A stretch of 10,255 nt of DNA from Planctomycetaceae bacterium UBA2972 (lineage in GTDB: Bacteria; Planctomycetota; Planctomycetia; Pirellulales; Pirellulaceae), in assembly GCA_002348315.1 (NCBI GenBank), contig DEAW01000002.1, positions 1 through 10,255 on the forward strand, in the 5' to 3' direction. The translations under genes were made by a program, and so were the position numbers. Position 1 is the stretch's first letter, and the number at the start of each line of letters is the position of its first letter. Of this stretch, positions 6,569-10,255 are shown piece after piece. The notes beneath the pieces were generated by a model that was given only the letters and a program-made list of their open reading frames with translations, did no database searches and was not told where the DNA came from.

Positions 6569-8494
6569 CTATTTAATCAACTCACTCAACAATGCTCCAA
6601 GTTCAGCAGAATGAACTCCGGTTTTCACAACCTTTCCTGTGGTGTCCACGACAATCATCATGGGCACACTGACAACTCCGAGCTGATTGGCTAACTGACT
6701 TTCCATGCCTCCCTTAGAGTAGAGATGCGACCAACTGTAGCGATTTTGCTGCACTACCTTTGTTGCAGCAGCAGCATCCGAGTCTACGTTCACACCAACA
6801 AGAGCCAGACGAGCGCCAAACTTTGCCTGCAAATCCCGCAGGTGAGACATATCCCTGACACTCGGTTCACTCCAACTCGCCCAGTAGTGCAATACAACAA
6901 CGCGTCCGCCAAACGACCGCGTATCCAGCGATTTCCCCTCAAGCGTCTTGGCAACCAAAGCGAGTGGACGCCCCTTCAACTCAAGCCTCCGCTTTGCCCC
7001 TTCTGCCTTGGCAGCGTTCTGAGACTCCGGATAACGCTCGCCGATCTCCGCATAGTACTTAACTGCTTGAGATGCATTCCCAGCAAACTCTTCGGCAATT
7101 CCAAGCTGAAACAACGCTTCAGGCGCATCACTACTAGACGGAAACTGAGTTACAAAACCAGACAAATCGGCCAGCCACTTTTCCTGAACCTTATCGAAGT
7201 CAGCCTGAGGTGCCGACAAAGCCTGCGAATACCCCGCCGTAAGCAAACGAAATTTCATGTAAGCACGATCCGCCGGGGCATGCTTAGCCGACGCTGCCAC
7301 CATAGATTCAAGACGCTGAATTCCGGCCGGATACTCGCCCGACTGAACTGCGGCACTAACCGTATCGGCAAACTGACGCACCCACTGACTCCTCTCCTGG
7401 GAAGTGGAAGCCGCATTGACCAGACGGGTCAACACATCTGCACGAGCTGTATTCAATTCAGTGATTTGGGCGGGCGTCGTTGCCTGAGTCAATTGCTGAT
7501 CCACTCGCTCCAGTTCGCTCAGCAGCTTCTGCATTGCTTCACTCACCCCGGTCATCGGGTCGGCATTAACCGCTCCGGCGTTCACGACAGGACTATTGAA
7601 AAAATAACCGGATGCTGCGACTGAATCTTCAGGAGCCTGCAGGGCGGGGGGCAACTGCACCAAACGCCAGGCTTTTCCGGCCTCCACCATCGCTCCCACC
7701 ACTAACTGTCGATGACTGGCTCCATCTTCAACGATTGCAATCACGTTATCATAGACAAAAACATCTTTTGTTCGTCCGCCGGTGCCAAGCGGAAGCACGC
7801 CGTACATACCGCTGAAATGCACCCATTGAACTGTGTTTGGAAGGATCGTTTGCTGCGTAGCTGCTTTAGCAAAGGACTGCACCGCACCGTCTCTTAACTC
7901 CTTCATGGCAGCGACCTTGGCTGCCGAAAACCCTGCAGCGGCAAGCTCAGCATCGGATGCAAACAGCCTTGCAAACCTGTCGGCGTCACGAGTTTTGGCG
8001 GCAGCCACGAATTCTCGCGTGACCTCCTGAGCTGAGATCAGCTTCCATGTATCAATTTTACGATCATCGTTATGGTCGACACCCCAGCGGATTCCGGCGG
8101 GGCCGAGCCAGCGAAAGTTTTCTGCTCGTCCGTTATTATCCAGGTCGATGTCACGATAAACCTCGACCCCGGACTTGAAATAGGACCAACGATCGACGCT
8201 TTGGTCGCCATTAGTGTCCATGAATTGACGCAGGATCTCGCCGTTAGCGTTTGTGACCTGATAACCAACTGCATTGCCGAGCTTAACAGACTCGATCTTC
8301 GCTTCGGCTGTCTGCGCTGCGGTTGGCTGATCGTAGTCAACATCGGGCTGGATTGGCTTGAATCGTTCGAGTGTTTCCTGCGCGGTGGGTGCAGCGAATG
8401 CGGTCGGAAGGTGAATGAGCAGAGTGGCCAGTGCGAGCAGTATTAGAGCAGACTTGCTTAACACTCGAGAGATTCGCAGAATTCTAGAATTCAC
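6569..8494 (-). CDS. Exported TlpA/thioredoxin-fold protein lacking all cysteines, with calcium-loop-like motifs
   Basis: A 641-residue protein starting at GTG 8494 (AAAGGA lies 8 nt upstream) with a signal peptide (hydrophobic about 15-29; AFA-AP cleavage near 35). Residues about 90-150 hold three Asp/Asn-rich loops (DTNGDQSVD 93-101, DLDNNGRAE 118-125, DHNDDRKID 140-148) like EF-hand or dockerin calcium sites. A middle helical region follows, with a TPR-like segment (about 455-505, PEALFQLGIAEEFAGN). The C-terminus (about 510-641) is a redoxin/TlpA-type thioredoxin fold: VVVLHYWASW, the cis-proline motif VVSVPMMIVVD (P611) and the final helix. The usual CxxC is replaced by S542-E-P-S545, and I find no Cys anywhere. 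Thiol-disulfide chemistry is therefore excluded; a binding, scaffold or chaperone-like role is inferred. It is followed by the BON gene after 277 bp, with no clear terminator between. Confidence 0.9.
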   Translation of the reverse strand: MNSRILRISRVLSKSALILLALATLLIHLPTAFAAPTAQETLERFKPIQPDVDYDQPTAAQTAEAKIESVKLGNAVGYQVTNANGEILRQFMDTNGDQSVDRWSYFKSGVEVYRDIDLDNNGRAENFRWLGPAGIRWGVDHNDDRKIDTWKLISAQEVTREFVAAAKTRDADRFARLFASDAELAAAGFSAAKVAAMKELRDGAVQSFAKAATQQTILPNTVQWVHFSGMYGVLPLGTGGRTKDVFVYDNVIAIVEDGASHRQLVVGAMVEAGKAWRLVQLPPALQAPEDSVAASGYFFNSPVVNAGAVNADPMTGVSEAMQKLLSELERVDQQLTQATTPAQITELNTARADVLTRLVNAASTSQERSQWVRQFADTVSAAVQSGEYPAGIQRLESMVAASAKHAPADRAYMKFRLLTAGYSQALSAPQADFDKVQEKWLADLSGFVTQFPSSSDAPEALFQLGIAEEFAGNASQAVKYYAEIGERYPESQNAAKAEGAKRRLELKGRPLALVAKTLEGKSLDTRSFGGRVVVLHYWASWSEPSVRDMSHLRDLQAKFGARLALVGVNVDSDAAAATKVVQQNRYSWSHLYSKGGMESQLANQLGVVSVPMMIVVDTTGKVVKTGVHSAELGALLSELIK

Positions 8495-9226
8495 AGGATC
8501 GTTCCTTTAATTGGTCGATAGCCTTTGGAGGCATGGGGAATTAGAGGGAGGAGGTGGGTGTAATTGTGGTTTACTCAGTGGTGTAAAGATGCCGGGAGAG
8601 ATTAAGTTTGGAAAGTGTACTGTATTGGGTTTGGGGATGCATCAGCAATATCGAGTGTCGTTTGAAGTGCGTTTTTTTATTGTGTGGCCAGTGGAGGGTT
8701 ATAGCTCCTGTATTTCACCGTCTTAAATGAAAGCCTCCGCATCTTGCTATACCTGGATATCTATATCTGGATGCCAACATCTGGAAGTGTATGTATAGAT
8801 ACCTATATGTATTAGGAAGAGGTTTTAGGCTGGGGGTATGAAGAGTAACATGCTATTACAGACTATTAATAGTTGAGTTTCATTTGATCGTGATTGGAGT
8901 CGTGGGGGGCGTCTGGATTGATTGAGTGATTCTATTTTTCGTTTTTTTAAAGGGCCCCCTTTATGAGGTCGGCAGACGGGCTTAGAATACCTGTTTCCGC
9001 CGAGGTTTTTCCGATTATTCGGGGAAATCAACATTCGCAGGTGTGCTATTTGTATTTGGAAGCGAGTTGGTGTTTATTTTTGCTTTTCTAGGCAAAGTTC
9101 CCACAATCTCATTCCGATAGATAGTTACTCACGAATGTGGTGAAACTGGCCTTTTACCTAACAAACAAGGGCATTTCCTGTTAATTTGCAGGGGTAATGG
9201 TTCCTGGAAGGAAGGCCGGCTGAAGA
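8495..9226. other. Gene-free T-rich intergenic region upstream of the tRNA genes
   Basis: No convincing coding frame is present. The left part (8495 to about 8740) must contain the leader and promoter of the thioredoxin-fold gene, but I see no strong promoter. The stretch 8739-8820 holds a 14-bp periodic motif. Two small hairpins are visible: TAAAGGG/CCCTTTA around CC (8948-8963), and a 9-bp stem with two G-T pairs at 9006-9027 (loop TTAT). The conserved 16S rRNA 3' end (GGATCACCTCCTT) is absent, so the tRNA genes do not follow a 16S gene. The plus-strand tRNA transcript should start somewhere in the right half. Confidence 0.6.
8753..8794. repeat. Three 14-bp units each beginning CTGGA
   Basis: CTGGA occurs at 8753, 8767 and 8781, spaced exactly 14 bp apart. 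The unit starts are CTGGATATCTATAT, CTGGATGCCAACAT and CTGGAAGTGTATGT, so only the first five to six bases are well kept. The spacing could mark repeated protein sites or an eroded tandem repeat. It may also be chance in AT-rich DNA. Confidence 0.4.
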
Positions 9227-9300
9227 GGGCGTATAGCTCAGTTGGTTAGAGCGCATCGCTGATAACGATGAGGTCCCAAGTTCGAATCTTGGTACGCCCA
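9227..9300 (+). tRNA. tRNA-Ile (anticodon GAT)
   Basis: A complete cloverleaf of 74 nt. The acceptor stem pairs GGGCGTA (9227-9233) with TACGCCC (9293-9299), with discriminator A9300. The D arm contains GCTCAGTTGGTTAGAGC. The anticodon stem CATCG/CGATG (9254-9258 with 9266-9270) encloses the loop CTGATAA with anticodon GAT at 9261-9263. The T arm contains GTTCGAATC. CCA is not encoded, so it must be added after transcription. It reads ATC/ATT codons and lies in the order Ile-Ala-23S typical of bacterial rRNA operons, but without a 16S gene before it. Confidence 0.97.
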
Positions 9301-9346
9301 CTTGGCAGCAGTTCGGGAATCCGCAGGGATTACTGAGCTGATTTGT

Positions 9347-9357
9347 CATTAACTGTC
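9347..9357 (+). repeat. Direct repeat CATTAACTGTC, copy 1 (copy 2 at 9822-9832)
   Basis: The same 11 bases occur in the Ile-Ala spacer (9347-9357) and in the Ala-23S spacer (9822-9832), both on the transcribed strand. Each lies in a leader-like position within the ribosomal transcript. It may be a shared processing or antitermination signal, although it does not match the E. coli boxA closely. Confidence 0.45.
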
Positions 9358-9377
9358 ATACCGGTCAATCCTGGTGG

Positions 9378-9405
9378 TTGACTCACGAGGTTGTCGGTAT
9401 AGAAT
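9378..9405 (+). promoter_or_regulatory. Promoter candidate between tRNA-Ile and tRNA-Ala
   Basis: TTGACT (9378-9383), a 16-bp spacer and TAGAAT (9400-9405) match the sigma70 consensus at five of six bases in each hexamer. Transcription would begin near 9412, about 44 nt before tRNA-Ala. The -35 also lies in a possible hairpin arm (TTGAC pairing with GTCAA at 9364-9368). It would let tRNA-Ala and 23S be made without tRNA-Ile. Confidence 0.48.
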
Positions 9406-9455
9406 ACGGAGCCTTGATCTAATGGTATTTGGCCTTAGGTTAAGGTAAATACAAC

Positions 9456-9528
9456 GGGGGTATAGCTCAGTTGGGAGAGCATCGGCTTTGCAAGCCGAGG
9501 GTCGTCGGTTCGAGTCCGTCTACCTCCA
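9456..9528 (+). tRNA. tRNA-Ala (anticodon TGC)
   Basis: A complete cloverleaf of 73 nt. The acceptor stem pairs GGGGGTA (9456-9462) with TACCTCC (9521-9527), including the G3-T70 wobble that is the identity element for alanyl-tRNA synthetase. Discriminator is A9528. The anticodon stem TCGGC/GCCGA encloses the loop TTTGCAA with anticodon TGC at 9489-9491. CCA is not encoded. It lies 155 bp after tRNA-Ile and 567 bp before 23S rRNA. Confidence 0.97.
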
Positions 9529-9637
9529 CTTTTTGTCCTGAAAGGGATGAAAGGCAAGCCTGGATAGGTGTTTTAAGCCTGTTTTTATAGTGCCAGAATA
9601 AAAGTCATTTTTTCTTGGCAATAACGCTTTCAGAGCG

Positions 9638-9666
9638 TTGACAGTCCTAAAGGCCGACCCTAAACT
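9638..9666 (+). promoter_or_regulatory. Promoter candidate for 23S rRNA
   Basis: A perfect -35 TTGACA (9638-9643), a 17-bp spacer and TAAACT (9661-9666, four of six) form a good sigma70-type promoter. The start would be near 9673, at the first arm of the long inverted repeat, giving a leader of about 420 nt before 23S. A hairpin (9623-9639) overlaps the edge of the -35. Confidence 0.48.
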
Positions 9667-9670
9667 TGTA

Positions 9671-9771
9671 AAATTGTCAAATGGTAATTTTCTTCCCTAG
9701 GGGAGGTTAAAAGCTAGGCGGCAAGCGACTCTTCGCTTTCAAAAGCAAGAGTTTTTGATATTTGACAATTT
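9671..9771 (+). repeat. 12-bp inverted repeat in the 23S leader
   Basis: AAATTGTCAAAT (9671-9682) and ATTTGACAATTT (9760-9771) are exact reverse complements separated by 77 nt. In RNA they would close a large stem-loop that contains further hairpins. This could be an RNase III-type processing stem or a switch between alternative leader folds. Confidence 0.7.
9728..9756 (+). terminator. Terminator-like hairpin inside the 23S leader
   Basis: ACTCTT (9728-9733), a bulged C, then GCTT pair with AAGC-AAGAGT (9743-9752) around the loop TCAA. The stem is followed by TTTT and then GATATTT. It looks like a weak intrinsic terminator or attenuator placed after the 23S promoter candidate. Since 23S must be transcribed past it, an antitermination mechanism or a purely processing role is possible. 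Confidence 0.35.
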
Positions 9772-10095
9772 GGTTTAGCAAAGGTAGATGGCATCTTTGC
9801 GAGCGTTTTGAGTCAACAAGACATTAACTGTCTTTGTTGTCAGAACAAAGTGAAGGCGAATGGCGATCAAGTTTCATCCAGAGTGATCATGCAGATTCCT
9901 GGTTGACTACAAGACTTGATGAACCATTTATCGCAACAAGTACCTTTATTTGGTTTAACTTGTTGTTTCCAAAATATGTACGAGTAATCGTAAATTTGGA
10001 TCGTTGCGTTTAATAAGTTGAGCATCATGTTCAGTTGCTGCTTTGACTGAGAGTTGGTTTACCCGCTTGAGGTTTTAGAAGCTTTGAATATATGT

Positions 10096-10255
10096 GGTCA
10101 AGTTATTAAGGGTATATGGGGGATGCCTTGGCATTAGAAGCTGTTGGCGTGGAAGTCTGCGAAAAGCCTGGGGGAGGTGACAAACAACCTAAGATCCCGG
10201 GATTCCGATGTAAACCTGGTGAACTGAAACATCTAAGTAACCAGAGGAAGAGAAA
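10096..10255 (+). rRNA. 23S ribosomal RNA, 5' end (truncated by the window)
   Basis: The sequence matches the conserved bacterial 23S start: GGTCAAG at 10096, GGATGCCTTGGCA near 10131, TCTGCGAAAAGCC, then GAACTGAAACATCTAAGTA at 10221 and AGAGGAAGAGAAA at the window edge. The start is set by alignment to E. coli position 1 and could be off by a few nt. About 160 of roughly 2,900 nt are present. From memory of the E. coli sequence, GAACTGAAACATC lies near position 189, but here it is at 126, so the 5' domain is about 63 nt shorter. Confidence 0.95.

Larger units (their letters stand above)
9529..10095 (+). other. 23S rRNA leader: structured spacer without genes
   Basis: This 567-bp spacer carries no coding frame that I can support. 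From left to right it holds a 6-bp hairpin AACGCT/AGCGTT (9623-9639), a promoter candidate (9638-9666), a 12-bp inverted repeat (9671-9682 with 9760-9771) enclosing a terminator-like hairpin (9728-9756), a perfect 7-bp hairpin CTTTGTT/AACAAAG (9832-9850), and an 8-bp stem CAACAAGT/ACTTGTTG (9934-9941 with 9958-9965). The number of stems fits a processed rRNA precursor leader; the 3' partner of the 23S processing stem lies outside the window. Confidence 0.65.

Noticed and set aside
6725..7624. Plus-strand open frame of 299 codons
   Set aside because: It is antisense to the thioredoxin-fold gene, which has a signal peptide and recognisable domains; the shadow is Arg/Cys-rich with no family resemblance.
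8479..8492. Perfect 14-bp palindrome GAATTCTAGAATTC at codons 1-5 of the thioredoxin-fold gene
   Set aside because: It resembles an operator, but it lies in coding sequence (NSRI) and no regulator or second copy is visible, so I do not call it.
8511..8726. Plus-strand open frame of 71 codons in the intergenic region
   Set aside because: Low-complexity Gly-rich start, no family resemblance, and it lies in the expected leader of the opposite-strand gene.
8825..9034. Minus-strand open frame of 69 codons
   Set aside because: No ribosome binding site or recognisable domain; it covers hairpin-forming AT-rich DNA and looks like chance.
9158..9349. Minus-strand open frame of 63 codons with the phrase GVPRFELGTSSLSA
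   Set aside because: It is the antisense of tRNA-Ile, a well-known false protein found in many databases.

Overview
The window looks like chromosomal DNA of a member of the Planctomycetota, probably a marine Pirellula/Rhodopirellula-like lineage; I cannot name the genus. The evidence is a PSCyt1-DUF1549-DUF1553 protein followed by a DUF1501 protein, a small lipoprotein and a double-BON protein whose sequences I recognise as typical planctomycete families, and a 23S rRNA locus with no 16S gene in front of it.

Layout: (1) 1-256 holds the probable 3' end of an upstream gene, a seven-unit 8-bp tandem repeat over its stop codon, and a possible promoter. (2) 257-4184, plus strand, is a two-gene unit: a secreted cytochrome-c-like protein (PSCyt1/DUF1549/DUF1553) and, 31 bp later, a Tat-exported DUF1501 protein. 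(3) 4226-8494, minus strand, carries three separately spaced genes for exported proteins: a lipoprotein, a double-BON protein with a conserved aromatic C-terminal tail, and a 641-residue thioredoxin-fold protein with no cysteines. The first two are followed by clear intrinsic terminators. (4) 8495-9226 is a gene-free, T-rich intergenic stretch. (5) 9227-10255, plus strand, is a split ribosomal locus: tRNA-Ile(GAT), tRNA-Ala(TGC), then the first 160 nt of 23S rRNA. Promoter-like sequences lie before tRNA-Ala and before 23S.

How the parts work together: the plus-strand pair is a recurrent planctomycete module whose products are predicted to act outside the cytoplasm, possibly on polymers or in envelope redox chemistry, but the biochemistry is not established. 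All three minus-strand products are exported too, so every complete protein gene here points to the cell envelope. The ribosomal part keeps the usual Ile-Ala-23S order but has lost the 16S gene from its front.

I do not see a defence system, mobile element or CRISPR array. The best leads are the cysteine-less thioredoxin protein with tandem calcium-loop-like motifs, the shortened 5' domain of the 23S rRNA, the structured 23S leader with its own promoter and a terminator-like hairpin, and the octamer tandem repeat at the left edge.
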